42,892 bases of DNA from a virus (IMGVR_UViG_3300009506_000070:1-42892), one strand, 5' to 3'; counted from the stretch's first letter, positions 1 to 8,171 are shown. Program-made: numbers and translations. The notes: generated by a model not told the origin, from the sequence alone.

Positions 1-60
1 CCCATTTGGACAAAAAATTTCGGTGGGGCAATTTGAGGTTCGTGTCAAATTTGTCAGTAG

Positions 61-74
61 TGACAAAAATGTCA
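61..74. promoter_or_regulatory. operator-like palindrome TGAC-N6-GTCA (left end)
   Basis: The 14 bases TGACAAAAATGTCA form an inverted repeat. The preceding bases 50-56 (TTTGTCA) pair with 61-67 (TGACAAA) in a second, overlapping inverted repeat. The TGAC/GTCA half-sites have the same spacing as sites at 24960, 28364, 30845 and 42782, so this is probably a binding site of the same regulator. It sits beside the terminator of the leftmost minus-strand operon. No convincing promoter hexamers were seen at this copy. Confidence 0.5.
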
Positions 75-77
75 GAC

Positions 78-102
78 AAAAAAAAAGCCCGCGCGAGGCG
101 GG
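78..102 (-). terminator. rho-independent terminator of the left minus-strand operon
   Basis: Read on the minus strand, CCCGC and GCGGG form a GC-rich hairpin with a 5-base loop. It is followed by nine T residues. It lies about 27 bases downstream of the stop codon of the 105-residue HTH gene, as expected for the end of that operon. Confidence 0.8.
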
Positions 103-128
103 ACAAATGGTCGGTTCGAGCGGGTTGG

Positions 129-446
129 TTACTTGACGGAATACCGCTCGCGCAACTCCTCAAACTGGACTTCAAGCATAATAATGCGGGCGCATCCTGC
201 CGCCACGCCGATCCTCTTTCCGAGTTCTGCCGGTTTGAGCGTTTCGTCCTCGCGCAAGATGTTCCGAGCCTGTTGAACCAAAGCGCCCATCTGCCGAGTG
301 AATGCGCGCGCCCCCTCGGCTCTACGCAAGGCAACGCCAATTTCTGAAACGGTGACGCCAAACAAATGTGCGGCCTCCTTTTTGGTTCTTGCCGCATCAA
401 CCATTACCCACGCCGCAGCGTGCGCGTGATTCCCGGGGTTTCTCAT
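129..446 (-). CDS. small helix-turn-helix protein, paralogue of its upstream neighbour
   Basis: A 105-residue protein. The ATG at 446 overlaps the stop codon of the upstream gene (ATGA), which fixes the start better than the longer open frame does. Residues ~10-45 (AAWVMVDAARTKKEAAHLFG, then VTVSEIGVAL) read as a helix-turn-helix and align closely with the same region of the neighbouring 149-residue protein (AVAWMLADPNRTQVDAANMF). The two therefore probably arose by tandem duplication. The C-terminal half is helical with no recognised catalytic motif. A DNA-binding regulator or a terminase-small-subunit-like protein are both possible; no family assignment is certain. Transcription should end at the hairpin at 78-102. 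Confidence 0.7.
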   Translation of the reverse strand: MRNPGNHAHAAAWVMVDAARTKKEAAHLFGVTVSEIGVALRRAEGARAFTRQMGALVQQARNILREDETLKPAELGKRIGVAAGCARIIMLEVQFEELRERYSVK

Positions 447-892
447 TGCAGCCCCCTGATTGCAACCGCCATCGCGGCCCCATGTTCGCCCCCAATCATC
501 TCGACCAACGCGGCACACTTCTCGCGCATCTCTGCCGCTTTGTCTAACCCCGGCGCGACGCCAAGCCTGGCTTCGTTGCGGGCGGACTTCGCGCGCAGAC
601 CAAGCATGATGAGGCGGATTTCAGAGGCTTTTATGCCGACCGCATGGGACAGCCCGCTCGCAGACCTCGTGGGGTCAGCTTCGAGCAATTGGTACACTTT
701 CTCCACCGCGTCTGGCACGGTTTCGCAGTAGTGAATGGCAAAATCTTCCCGTGCCTTCATGCTGCTGATGCCGCTTTGGCTGATCCCGAACATATTTGCC
801 GCGTCAACTTGTGTCCGATTCGGATCGGCTAACATCCACGCAACAGCTTTTGCAGTATCGCTAATTTGTTTCGCTTTTCTTGGTGTTCCCAT
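443..892 (-). CDS. helix-turn-helix DNA-binding protein
   Basis: A 149-residue protein. Two ATG codons are adjacent. The second (892) sits six bases after GGAG and is preferred; upstream extensions to 1039 lack a ribosome site. Residues ~9-45 contain a clear HTH: TQVDAANMFGISQSGISSMK, with the pattern helix-GIS-recognition helix. The C-terminal part (residues ~60-149) is mostly helical and carries no enzyme motif. It is first in a two-gene minus-strand operon, divergent from the packaging genes, a position typical for a phage regulator. The palindrome at 962-975 in its upstream region is a candidate operator. It shares its N-terminal half with the next gene. The function is inferred from the HTH only. 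Confidence 0.75.
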   Translation of the reverse strand: MGTPRKAKQISDTAKAVAWMLADPNRTQVDAANMFGISQSGISSMKAREDFAIHYCETVPDAVEKVYQLLEADPTRSASGLSHAVGIKASEIRLIMLGLRAKSARNEARLGVAPGLDKAAEMREKCAALVEMIGGEHGAAMAVAIRGLQ

Positions 893-1265
893 CATATTCT
901 CCGTTAGTTTGAGGTAACGCATGATATACGCAAAAAACAGTTCCCGCAAGCACAATTTGCGGCCTGAATTCAGGCATTGGAATGTTATTGAATTTACTAT
1001 GAAAAATCGTATTTTGGCCTGAGAAACAAAAAGCCGCAATGTAAAAATCCATTTACCATCCCCACTTAGTAGTTATGTCTAGTTATACATACTCATACCA
1101 CTTACTACTACTACATATATTTATCTTTTTAATTTAAGAAGAAATAAAGGAATAAAGGAAGCAGATTGATTTTAAACGATTTTTCTTGTCCCGAACCCTG
1201 CGGAATACCTCAGGAATACCGGCATCCCTTGTGTTTGTCACGACAGCGTCGTAAACTCCCCCCGC
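893..1265. other. divergent intergenic region with a 14-base palindrome and AT-rich tract
   Basis: This 373-base gap separates the minus-strand HTH operon from the plus-strand packaging genes, so both promoters should lie here or nearby. Bases 962-975 are a perfect palindrome, GCCTGAATTCAGGC, suitable as an operator of a dimeric repressor. Bases 1065-1165 are strongly AT-rich with short ACTTACTACTAC-like repeats and a purine-rich run. Open frames crossing it lack ribosome sites, and I see no convincing gene. Confidence 0.5.
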
Positions 1266-1619
1266 ATGAAGCTCACTTGCCTACGTCCACGACTGCTCAA
1301 ACGCTCCGTGCCAGCCAGTATCGGCTGGCGGCCCGACGCCGAGCGCGGCACAGCGCACCAGCGCGGCTACGGCTATGCGTGGTCAAAGTTGCGGCTGGTC
1401 ATCCTGAAACGCGATCACGGCCTTTGCCAATGCCCCGAGTGCCAGGGCGGGCGGCTGCGGCTCACGCCGGCCGATCAGGTCCATCACATCGTCGGTAAGG
1501 CCGAGGCCCGTATGCGCGGCTGGACATCGGAAGAGATCGACCATCCGAGCAACTTGCAGGCGGTAAACCGTGACTGCCACGCCCGGATCACGCAAAAACA
1601 GTCACGCCACGGGGGCTAG
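1266..1619 (+). CDS. HNH endonuclease next to the terminase genes
   Basis: A 117-residue protein with an HNH fold signature. It has a treble-clef type Cys pair (CQCPEC, residues ~54-59), the central His pair DQVHHIVGKAEA (~69-80), and NLQAVNRDCHARITQKQ (~97-113), which supplies the Asn and the final Cys/His. Small HNH proteins next to the terminase are common in HK97-type phages, where they assist the terminase in cutting DNA during packaging. The start is uncertain: the ATG at 1266 has no good ribosome site. A gap of about 190 bases with its own promoter-like sequence separates it from the small terminase. Confidence 0.8.
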   Translation: MKLTCLRPRLLKRSVPASIGWRPDAERGTAHQRGYGYAWSKLRLVILKRDHGLCQCPECQGGRLRLTPADQVHHIVGKAEARMRGWTSEEIDHPSNLQAVNRDCHARITQKQSRHGG

Positions 1620-1751
1620 GCGGGGCTACAGCGCGTTGTAAGTGTGTTGGTGATATCTACACCGCATAAACACACAAAAACGTCTCAAAACGCCGCAGAT
1701 TTGATCGGTGGTTTGTAAGTGTTCACTAACATGCTCGCCGTGCGAGGCATG

Positions 1752-1780
1752 TTGCAACTCGTACAAAAATGCGCTAAAGT
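1752..1780 (+). promoter_or_regulatory. possible sigma-70 promoter before the small terminase
   Basis: TTGCAA (1752-1757), a 17-base spacer and TAAAGT (1775-1780) fit a moderate sigma-70 promoter. It lies 33 bases before the small terminase start and would drive the packaging/head operon. The assignment rests on hexamer similarity and position only. Confidence 0.35.
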
Positions 1781-1812
1781 AACCGTACTTATTGACGAAC
1801 GAGGGGGTACGA

Positions 1813-2340
1813 ATGGCTAACCTGGACGCAATCGAGCGGGATTGGAAAGCGGAAAAACTGAGCAACGTGGCTATTGGCAAAAAGCACGGTGTCAGCGAAG
1901 CCTACGTGCGCAAAATGGCGAAGAAACTCGGTTGGACACGCGGCGCTCCCGTCACCCCGCCCCGCCCCGAGCCGCCCCCCCGCGAGTATCTGCGCCGCCC
2001 ATCCGCCGACACGTCTGGCATGACCAATGCGGAACTCACGCAAGACCTGACGCGCCGGATGCTCGATGAACTCGACACCATCACGGCGTACATTGGCGAG
2101 TTGGAGGCGTTGATTGAGTGTGAGACGGCCAACGACCGCGACGACCGCCGCCGCGCCGCCATGATGAAGGCGGTCAGCCTGCCGGTACGCTCCAACACGC
2201 TTAAATTGCTGCTGGCGGCCCAGGCCGAGGCGGATGGGGAGGGCAAGAAGGGCAAGAAAGAGAAGCAGTTGGAGGCGGCAAAGGCGGCTGGATCGGGCAA
2301 ATTCAAGGCGAGTGCGCCGCCGCTCAAGGTGGTGGGCTAA
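1813..2340 (+). CDS. terS: phage terminase small subunit
   Basis: A 175-residue protein. ATG 1813 follows GAGGGGG at a good distance and is chosen over an upstream in-frame TTG at 1792. The N-terminus (residues ~1-40, ending in SEAYVRKMAKKLGWTRG) is a helix-turn-helix used by small terminases to recognise the packaging site. It is followed by a Pro/Arg-rich linker, a helical oligomerisation segment and a basic Lys/Ala-rich C-terminus (~145-165). It lies two genes before the large terminase. It would bind phage DNA and load the large subunit for genome packaging. The family assignment rests on domain layout and context. Confidence 0.8.
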   Translation: MANLDAIERDWKAEKLSNVAIGKKHGVSEAYVRKMAKKLGWTRGAPVTPPRPEPPPREYLRRPSADTSGMTNAELTQDLTRRMLDELDTITAYIGELEALIECETANDRDDRRRAAMMKAVSLPVRSNTLKLLLAAQAEADGEGKKGKKEKQLEAAKAAGSGKFKASAPPLKVVG

Positions 2341-2516
2341 TGTGGCGCATGCGGTACTCAGTGCGTGATAACGCTACGCGAGACGACGGGGTGAGAATGT
2401 TCCGTATCGGTTTTTGCTTTGGGTATTGGCCGTGCCTGAAAGCTCCGTTTGTCCAAATTGGACTTGGAATGAAGACACTTGATTTGTGGGTTGGTCTTCC
2501 GTCATACAAGATATGA
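2340..2516 (+). CDS. small conserved-type protein between the terminase genes
   Basis: A 58-residue frame that begins with an ATG overlapping the small terminase stop (TAATG). It ends in a TGA overlapping the large terminase ATG (ATGA). This perfect tiling on both sides strongly supports a translated gene and also fixes the large terminase start at 2513. The protein is rich in aromatic residues (for example FCFGYWPCLKAPFVQIG) and has no recognised domain. Its function is unknown. Confidence 0.7.
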   Translation: MWRMRYSVRDNATRDDGVRMFRIGFCFGYWPCLKAPFVQIGLGMKTLDLWVGLPSYKI

Positions 2517-4195
2517 CCGCCCGCCCCGTCTGGACAACTTCATGTATGGATTGGGCCGACCGCATCCGGCGCGGCGACTCGATCATTCCGCCGCCGATAT
2601 TTCCCGAGCAAGCGGAAGAGGCTCTCGCAATCTTCAAGGCGCTTCGCATTGTGGACGCTCCTGGTAGCCCAACAATGGGAGAAGCGTGCGCCGAGTGGGT
2701 GTTTGACATCGTGCGCAGTGTGTTTGGCTCCTACGACGCGGAGACCGGTCGCCGGCTCATCCAGGAATGGTTCATCTGCATACCCAAAAAATCGAGCAAA
2801 AGTACCATCGCGGCGGGCGTTATGATGACCGCGCTGATCTTGAATTGGCGTGAATCTGCTGAATTTGCCGTGCTGGCCCCCACTGTGGAGGTCGCCAACA
2901 ACGCATACGCCCCGGCGCGGGATATGGTGCGTAAGGACGATGACCTCGATGCCATAATGCTCGTCCAGACGCACGAGAAAAAGATCACCCACCGCGAGAA
3001 AAATGCCATACTCAAGGTTTTGGCGGCAGACAGCAACACGGTGGGCGGCAAAAAGAGCGTCGGCACGTTGATCGACGAGTTGCATCTGTTCGGCAAGATA
3101 ATCAGCGCGGAAAACATGTTCCGTGAAGCCCTTGGCGGCCTTGCCGCGCGCCCAGAGGGGTTCGTCATATACCTGACAACGCAGAGTGATGAGCCACCTG
3201 CCGGCGTATTCCGGCAAAAGTTGCAATACGCTCGCGACGTGCGCGACGGCATTGTGCTCGACAACGGATTTCAGCCGATAATTTACGAACACCCGCCCGA
3301 GATGGTCAAGAGTGGCGAGCACTTGCTGCTTGAGAACATGTGGATGACCAACCCAAATCTCGGGTATTCAGTGGATCAGGCATTTTTGGAACGGGAATAC
3401 CGCAAAGCCGAGAATGCCGGGCCTGAGTCGTTGCGGGGATTTTTAGCCAAACATGCCAACTGCGAGATTGGACTCAATCTCCGTTCTGATCGCTGGGCGG
3501 GGGCCGACTATTGGGAACAAGCCGCCCTGCCCGACCTCACGCTTGAGGCTCTGCTAGACCGCTGCGAAGTTGTGGACGTAGGCATCGACGGCGGTGGCTT
3601 GGACGACTTACTCGGTTTGGCTCTGGTTGGGCGTGATCGCGTAAGTGGGCGCAAACTTCATTGGGGTCACGCATGGGCGCACCCGTCGGTTTTGGAGCGC
3701 CGTAAGGGCGAAGCCCCGCGCTTCCGCGATTTTGCCAAGCAAGGAGACCTGACGCTGGTGGGGCAAATCGGTGATGACGTAGCGGAAGTTGTCGAGATTG
3801 TCCGTCGCGTCGATGCGGCAGGCGTGCTCGACAAAATTGGCGTTGACCCATACGGCATCGGGGCGATACTTGATGCGCTCATGGGGGTCGGCATCACCGA
3901 GGATAAGATTGTTGGCATCTCCCAGGGCTGGAAGATGGCGGGGGCCATCAAAACTGCCGAACGGTGGCTTGCCGAGGGTCAATTCTGCCACGGTGGAAGC
4001 GAGATGATGGCCTGGTGCGTCGGTAACGCCAAGGTCGAGCCGAAGGGCAATGCGGTCAGCATCACCAAACAAGCCAGTGGCTTCGCCAAGATCGACCCGC
4101 TGATGGCGCTGTTGAACGCAGTGTCGCTGATGGCGCTCAATCCTGCCTCTGAAAAATCATTTTGGGATAAGGAACTTGACGCGGCAACTGCGTAA
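2513..4195 (+). CDS. terL: phage terminase large subunit (HK97 type)
   Basis: A 560-residue packaging motor. The N-terminal ATPase has a Walker A-type loop PKKSSKST (residues ~91-98) and a Walker B LIDELHLF (~186-193; the Asp-Glu pair binds Mg-ATP). The C-terminal RNase H-like nuclease begins with VGIDGGGLDD (Asp ~359), with a further acidic residue in GVDPYGIG (Asp ~445). The length is normal for this family. ATG 2513 is chosen because it overlaps the stop of the preceding small gene; an upstream in-frame GTG (2486) is the alternative. It would cut concatemeric DNA and drive it into the prohead through the portal. Confidence 0.95.
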   Translation: MTARPVWTTSCMDWADRIRRGDSIIPPPIFPEQAEEALAIFKALRIVDAPGSPTMGEACAEWVFDIVRSVFGSYDAETGRRLIQEWFICIPKKSSKSTIAAGVMMTALILNWRESAEFAVLAPTVEVANNAYAPARDMVRKDDDLDAIMLVQTHEKKITHREKNAILKVLAADSNTVGGKKSVGTLIDELHLFGKIISAENMFREALGGLAARPEGFVIYLTTQSDEPPAGVFRQKLQYARDVRDGIVLDNGFQPIIYEHPPEMVKSGEHLLLENMWMTNPNLGYSVDQAFLEREYRKAENAGPESLRGFLAKHANCEIGLNLRSDRWAGADYWEQAALPDLTLEALLDRCEVVDVGIDGGGLDDLLGLALVGRDRVSGRKLHWGHAWAHPSVLERRKGEAPRFRDFAKQGDLTLVGQIGDDVAEVVEIVRRVDAAGVLDKIGVDPYGIGAILDALMGVGITEDKIVGISQGWKMAGAIKTAERWLAEGQFCHGGSEMMAWCVGNAKVEPKGNAVSITKQASGFAKIDPLMALLNAVSLMALNPASEKSFWDKELDAATA

Positions 4196-4237
4196 TGCTA
4201 ACCTTCCGCGCATTATAATCTGCCCGAGGTTTGGACA

Positions 4238-4384
4238 ATGCGCCATTTGCCTGACGTTTTAGCCGTTATTGGCGCAGCAATTATCGTGTACGGGGTAGCG
4301 ATGATACACGTTCCAACTGCGGTCATCTTGGCGGGCGGGTTCGTCATATTTGCGGCCTACACCATCCACAGGGCGCGTCAATGA
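4238..4384 (+). CDS. small two-segment membrane protein before the portal
   Basis: A 48-residue protein whose stop TGA overlaps the portal ATG (ATGA). Two hydrophobic stretches (residues ~6-24 and ~27-43, for example VLAVIGAAIIVYGVAMI) are joined by a short HVPT turn and followed by a basic tail (HRARQ). Small membrane proteins between the large terminase and the portal are common in HK97-type phages, but their role is unknown. A TATAAT hexamer at 4214-4219 precedes it without a good -35 box. Confidence 0.75.
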   Translation: MRHLPDVLAVIGAAIIVYGVAMIHVPTAVILAGGFVIFAAYTIHRARQ

Positions 4385-5643
4385 GTCTATTTTTCCCATC
4401 TTTGTCGCAAAAATCCGGCTCAACGATGGATTTGTTGCGTGAAGCACTCTACGGTTACAAATCTGCTACCGGAAAGGCGGTAAACACCTCAACCGCCGTG
4501 CAAGTTGCCGCTGTTTTTGCCGTTTGTCGGGTGCTTGGGGAAGGTGTTGCGCAAGTCCCGCTCAAGTTGATGCGAGAGGAAAGAGACGCCAAAGGTCGTA
4601 TTTCGCGCAACCAGGAACGCGTAAACCCCCTATATTACCTGATGGGTTCGTCCCCAAATGATTTTCAGACCTCGTTTGAGTATCGGGAAATGGTGGTCTG
4701 GCACGCGGTTTTGGCCGGAAATCACTTCTCGTTCATAAATCGTGGCCCGCGCGGTCGGATTTTGGAACTTTTGCCATTCCAACCACACCAGGTCACGGTA
4801 AAACGCGATAAAAATTGGCAACTCACGTACGAGGTCAAATCGGACGACGACGGCTCTACGCAGGTATTCCCGGCCGAGGCCATTTGGCACGTTCGAGGCC
4901 CGTCGTGGGACGGGTGGCAAGGTTTGGAGTGCGTTCGACTTGCCCGTGACGCAATCGGCCTCGCTATGGCGACCGAAGAGGCGGCGGCCAAGTTGCACAA
5001 GAACGGCGTATCCCCTTCCGGCGTGTATTCTGTTGAGGGAACACTCAACGACGATCAATACAAAGTATTGTCGAAGTGGGTGCATGCTCACTTGGCGGGC
5101 TCGGACAATGCTGGCAAACCGTTAATCATGGATCGTGCGGCGAAGTGGGTGCAAACAGCCATGACCGGCGTAGATGCACAATCGCTTGAGACGCGCCGGT
5201 TCCAGATTGAGGAGATTTGCCGGTTCGCTAGAGTATCCCCGATCATGGTGTATGGCAGCGACAAGGCCAGCACATATGCCGGATCGAGCGCCAATTTTCT
5301 CGCCCATCTCATCCACACTCTCAGCCCCTGGTACCAGCGGCTTGAGCAGTCGATGGATAAGAATTTGTTGACAGATCGAGAACGCGCGGACGGCTTGTAC
5401 TTCAATTTTGTTGAAGAGGGGCTGTTGCGAGCCAACATGGTTGAAACTAAAGACATCTTGCTTGGATACGTGAATGGTGGTTTAATGACGCCCAATGAAG
5501 GGCGAGCTAAACTCGACCTCAATCCGATCGACGATGACGATGCGGACGAATTACGCATTCCGGTCAATGTGGTGCAGGATGTTGAAGATCAAGCCGATGA
5601 TGCGGCGGAAAGCGAGATAGATAATGGAACACAAACACCTTGA
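4381..5643 (+). CDS. phage portal protein (HK97 family)
   Basis: A 420-residue protein of the usual length for HK97-type portals. Recognisable segments are AVFAVCRVLGEGVAQVPLKL near the N-terminus (residues ~38-57) and the central SLETRRFQIEEICRFARVSP (~266-285). The acidic C-terminus follows LLGYVNGGLMTPNEGRAKLDL. Twelve copies would form the ring at one capsid vertex through which DNA passes. Its 3' end overlaps the protease gene by 20 bases, implying coupled translation. Confidence 0.93.
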   Translation: MSLFFPSLSQKSGSTMDLLREALYGYKSATGKAVNTSTAVQVAAVFAVCRVLGEGVAQVPLKLMREERDAKGRISRNQERVNPLYYLMGSSPNDFQTSFEYREMVVWHAVLAGNHFSFINRGPRGRILELLPFQPHQVTVKRDKNWQLTYEVKSDDDGSTQVFPAEAIWHVRGPSWDGWQGLECVRLARDAIGLAMATEEAAAKLHKNGVSPSGVYSVEGTLNDDQYKVLSKWVHAHLAGSDNAGKPLIMDRAAKWVQTAMTGVDAQSLETRRFQIEEICRFARVSPIMVYGSDKASTYAGSSANFLAHLIHTLSPWYQRLEQSMDKNLLTDRERADGLYFNFVEEGLLRANMVETKDILLGYVNGGLMTPNEGRAKLDLNPIDDDDADELRIPVNVVQDVEDQADDAAESEIDNGTQTP

Positions 5644-6265
5644 TGTGGCGTTTAGCATCAAAGCAGTGTCCGACGACGGGGCGTTTGAAGGGTATGGCTC
5701 GGTGTTCGATGTCAAGGACAGCTACGGGGATATCGTTGTTAAGGGTGCATTCTCAGAGTCGTTGCTTGCCCATGTAACCAAAGGCTCGATGCCTGCGCTC
5801 CTGTGGCAGCATGACTCGGACGAGCCGATTGGCGTCTATACGGAGATGCGTGAGGATGACACCGGCCTGTACGTCAAGGGGCAACTGGCGTTGAAAACGC
5901 AGCGTGGTGCTGAAGCCTACGAATTGCTCAAGATGAAGGCCATCTCGGGCATGAGCATCGGCTATGTCACGCGAGAAGACAGCTACGACAGAGCAACGGG
6001 CGTTAATACACTCAAAAAACTCGATCTGTGGGAAGTGTCCCTTGTGACCTTCCCTGCTAACACCGAGGCCCGGGTGTCCAACGTGAAGTCGATCGATGAT
6101 TTGAAATCTGCGGAGCAATACCTGCGTGATGCTGGTTTGAGCCGCAAAGAGTCCACGGCATTTGTGTCGCGGGTGAAGGGCTTGTTGCTGCGTGATGCTG
6201 ACAACGGCGAAATGAAGGCTATCGCAGACGCATTGAAAGAGCGTGCGAAAGCAATTCCGTTGTAA
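5624..6265 (+). CDS. HK97-family prohead maturation protease
   Basis: A 213-residue serine protease of the U35 type. The expected catalytic pieces are visible: His 63 in LLWQHD, and the serine segment AISGMSIGY (Ser 111), followed by the strand LDLWEVSLVTFPANTEARV (~144-162). It cleaves the scaffold-like N-terminal delta domain of the capsid protein after prohead assembly. It lies between portal and capsid, the classic order. The delta domain it would remove is visible as the charged helical N-terminus of the next protein. Confidence 0.92.
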   Translation: MEHKHLDVAFSIKAVSDDGAFEGYGSVFDVKDSYGDIVVKGAFSESLLAHVTKGSMPALLWQHDSDEPIGVYTEMREDDTGLYVKGQLALKTQRGAEAYELLKMKAISGMSIGYVTREDSYDRATGVNTLKKLDLWEVSLVTFPANTEARVSNVKSIDDLKSAEQYLRDAGLSRKESTAFVSRVKGLLLRDADNGEMKAIADALKERAKAIPL

Positions 6266-6284
6266 CAACATCAAGGAGGTAATT

Positions 6285-7502
6285 ATGTCTGACATGGACG
6301 AAGTAAAAAATTTGATCGAATCTCAGGGTAAAGCCTGGGAGGAGTTCAAAAAGACCAACGACGCGATGATCAAAGCCAAAGCCGACGGCAAATCTGTCTC
6401 GGATTTGCAAGTCAAGTTGGACAAGATCAACGCCGACATGGAAGAACAGCGCAAGGCTATGGACGAGATTGCCAAAAAGGCCAATCGCCCCGACGCAAGC
6501 GATAAGGATGCGCTTACCGCCGACCAGATCGAGCATCGCAAGGCGTTCGAGCGTATGTTGCGCACCGGCAAAGACGCCGGTCTGTCCGAATTGCAACAAA
6601 AGGCCATGAATACCGGCTCCGACCCGGACGGCGGTTACCTGGTGCTGCCTGAGATGGACCGTACCATTGACCGTATTGCGCCGACCATCAGCGCCATGTT
6701 CCGTCTGGCGAATGTTGTCACCATCGGCACTGCTCAGTATCAGAAGATGGTTAAGAAGTCCGGCATGTCCATGCGTCGTGTTGACGACGGTTCCACTGGT
6801 GGCGAAACGACCGAACCGACGTACGCCAAACTGCTGATTGACGTGTTTACCGCTGAAGTCGAACCGTGGGTCAACAACGAAACGTTGGAGGATTCCTTCG
6901 TTGATCTGGCCGGCGATCTGGCGAACGAAGCGGCCATCGGTTTTGCCGAGGGTGCGGGTTCTGAGTTCATCACTGGCAATGGCGTCGGCAAGGCTCGCGG
7001 CATCGCTGCCTACACGAACGTCGCCAATTCGTCCTATGCGTGGGGCAGCGTCGGGTATGTCGTGTCCGGCAAATCTGCCGCGTTCGCATCGGTTGCACCG
7101 GCGGATAAGGTCATTGATCTGCAACACTCGTTGAAGGCGCAGTATCGCCCCGGCGCTGTGTGGCTGACCAACGACACGACTCTCGGTGTGATGCGCCAGA
7201 TGAAGGATGGCTCCGGCAGCTACTACCTGTGGCAGCCCGATCCCCTGGGCGCGTTCGGCGGCAAGTTCCTCGGTCACACGGTTGAAGTGGACGACAACGT
7301 AGCCGATATTGGTGCTGGTTCGTATTCGTTGGCGTTCGGCAATTTCCGTCGCGGCTACACCATCGTCAACCGTACAGGCACCACGCTGATTCGTGACAAT
7401 ATCACCAGTAAGGGCGTGACGAAGTTTAATTTCCGTCGTCGCTTTGGTGGAGGCATAACAAATTTCGAGGCAATTAAGCTGATGAAATTTGCGACGAGTT
7501 AG
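6285..7502 (+). CDS. major capsid protein (HK97 fold)
   Basis: A 405-residue protein. ATG 6285 follows a perfect AGGAGG (6274-6279), so the longer frame from 6243 is rejected. Residues ~1-105 are charged and helical (MSDMDEVKNLIESQGKAWEE), typical of the delta/scaffold domain. After NTGSDPDGGYLVLPEMDRTI (~107-126) the HK97 capsid core begins, with the E-loop region and a C-terminal TKFNFRRRFGGGITNFEAI segment. The exact protease cleavage point is probably just before the GGYLVLP segment; this is inferred from family pattern. Confidence 0.93.
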   Translation: MSDMDEVKNLIESQGKAWEEFKKTNDAMIKAKADGKSVSDLQVKLDKINADMEEQRKAMDEIAKKANRPDASDKDALTADQIEHRKAFERMLRTGKDAGLSELQQKAMNTGSDPDGGYLVLPEMDRTIDRIAPTISAMFRLANVVTIGTAQYQKMVKKSGMSMRRVDDGSTGGETTEPTYAKLLIDVFTAEVEPWVNNETLEDSFVDLAGDLANEAAIGFAEGAGSEFITGNGVGKARGIAAYTNVANSSYAWGSVGYVVSGKSAAFASVAPADKVIDLQHSLKAQYRPGAVWLTNDTTLGVMRQMKDGSGSYYLWQPDPLGAFGGKFLGHTVEVDDNVADIGAGSYSLAFGNFRRGYTIVNRTGTTLIRDNITSKGVTKFNFRRRFGGGITNFEAIKLMKFATS

Positions 7503-7532
7503 TAGTTGCGTAATTTGCCACCAAGTAGTATC

Positions 7533-7562
7533 ATGCCGCATCTTTTAACGGAGGTGCGGCAT
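7533..7562 (+). promoter_or_regulatory. hairpin that masks the ribosome site of the HNH gene
   Basis: ATGCCGCA (7533-7540) and TGCGGCAT (7555-7562) are a perfect 8-base inverted repeat with a 14-base loop. The Shine-Dalgarno GGAGG is in the loop, and the first two bases of the start codon (7561-7563) are in the stem. In mRNA this would restrict ribosome access, so translation of the inserted nuclease may be kept low when read through from the strongly expressed capsid gene. Confidence 0.6.
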
Positions 7563-8106
7563 GTCTATTTGTAAAGTTGAGAATTGCGGACGGGATTCAC
7601 GAAAGCTAGGTTTGTGTGAGCGGCATTACAACCGTCAACGCAGAAACGGAAGTCCTACCGCTGGCGGCCCAATGAAGGCATCCCCAAATACACTGGGAGC
7701 GTGCAAAGTCGATGGGTGCGGCAACAAGGCAATATCTCTCGGATACTGTAGAAAACATCACGCCAAATTCAAAAAGTACGGTGACGCATCTGGCGGATAT
7801 GAACAGGACGGTCGATCTAAAGATTGGCGCGTCAACAAGCTCGGGTACGTCGAAAAATTTGACCGGGCCAGCCCACACGCAGCCAAAAACGGCTTCGTAT
7901 TCCAACACCGCCAAGTCATGGCTGAACACATAGGTCGCCCGCTCCGAAAGGATGAGAATGTCCATCATAAAAACGGCGACCGCGCCGACAACAGGCTCGA
8001 AAACCTAGAATTATGGACGAAATCGCAACCTGCCGGGCAACGTGTGGCGGATAAAGTCAAATGGGCCAAGGAGATACTTGCAGAGTATGGCAATCTTGAC
8101 GTATAG
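7561..8106 (+). CDS. HNH homing-type endonuclease inserted after the capsid gene
   Basis: A 181-residue protein. The N-terminus has two copies of a Cys/His zinc motif: CKVENCGRDSRKLGLCERHY (residues ~4-23) and CKVDGCGNKAISLGYCRKHH (~48-67). The C-terminal HNH_3-type nuclease contains FQHRQVMAEHIGRPL and VHHKNGDRADNRLENLELW (~138-156), which supplies the catalytic His-His and the Asn residues. Such nucleases are free-standing homing endonucleases that spread into related phages. The position between capsid and the next structural gene, without 4-base overlaps, suggests insertion. GGAGGT precedes the ATG but lies in a hairpin. Confidence 0.88.
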   Translation: MSICKVENCGRDSRKLGLCERHYNRQRRNGSPTAGGPMKASPNTLGACKVDGCGNKAISLGYCRKHHAKFKKYGDASGGYEQDGRSKDWRVNKLGYVEKFDRASPHAAKNGFVFQHRQVMAEHIGRPLRKDENVHHKNGDRADNRLENLELWTKSQPAGQRVADKVKWAKEILAEYGNLDV

Positions 8107-8128
8107 TGCCGCCTGTAGCACAACTTGC

Positions 8129-8149
8129 GCCGGGGCAAGCTTCCCCGGC
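8129..8149 (+). promoter_or_regulatory. strong intercistronic hairpin
   Basis: GCCGGGG and CCCCGGC form a perfect 7-base stem with a 7-base loop, just after the HNH gene and 22 bases before the next start. There is no T-run, so it is more likely an mRNA-stabilising or processing hairpin (or a weak attenuator) than a terminator. Confidence 0.5.
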
Positions 8150-8171
8150 AACTTGAAACAAGGAGATAATC

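Noticed and set aside
1166-1498. 110-residue frame overlapping the HNH gene
   Set aside because: Arg/Ala/Pro-rich product without a domain; the HNH frame explains the region.
4214-4219. perfect TATAAT before the portal operon
   Set aside because: No -35-like hexamer at 16-18 bases; not listed as a promoter.
6219-7541. 440-residue minus-strand frame
   Set aside because: It is the antisense shadow of the major capsid gene, with no ribosome site and His/Arg-rich noise-like sequence.
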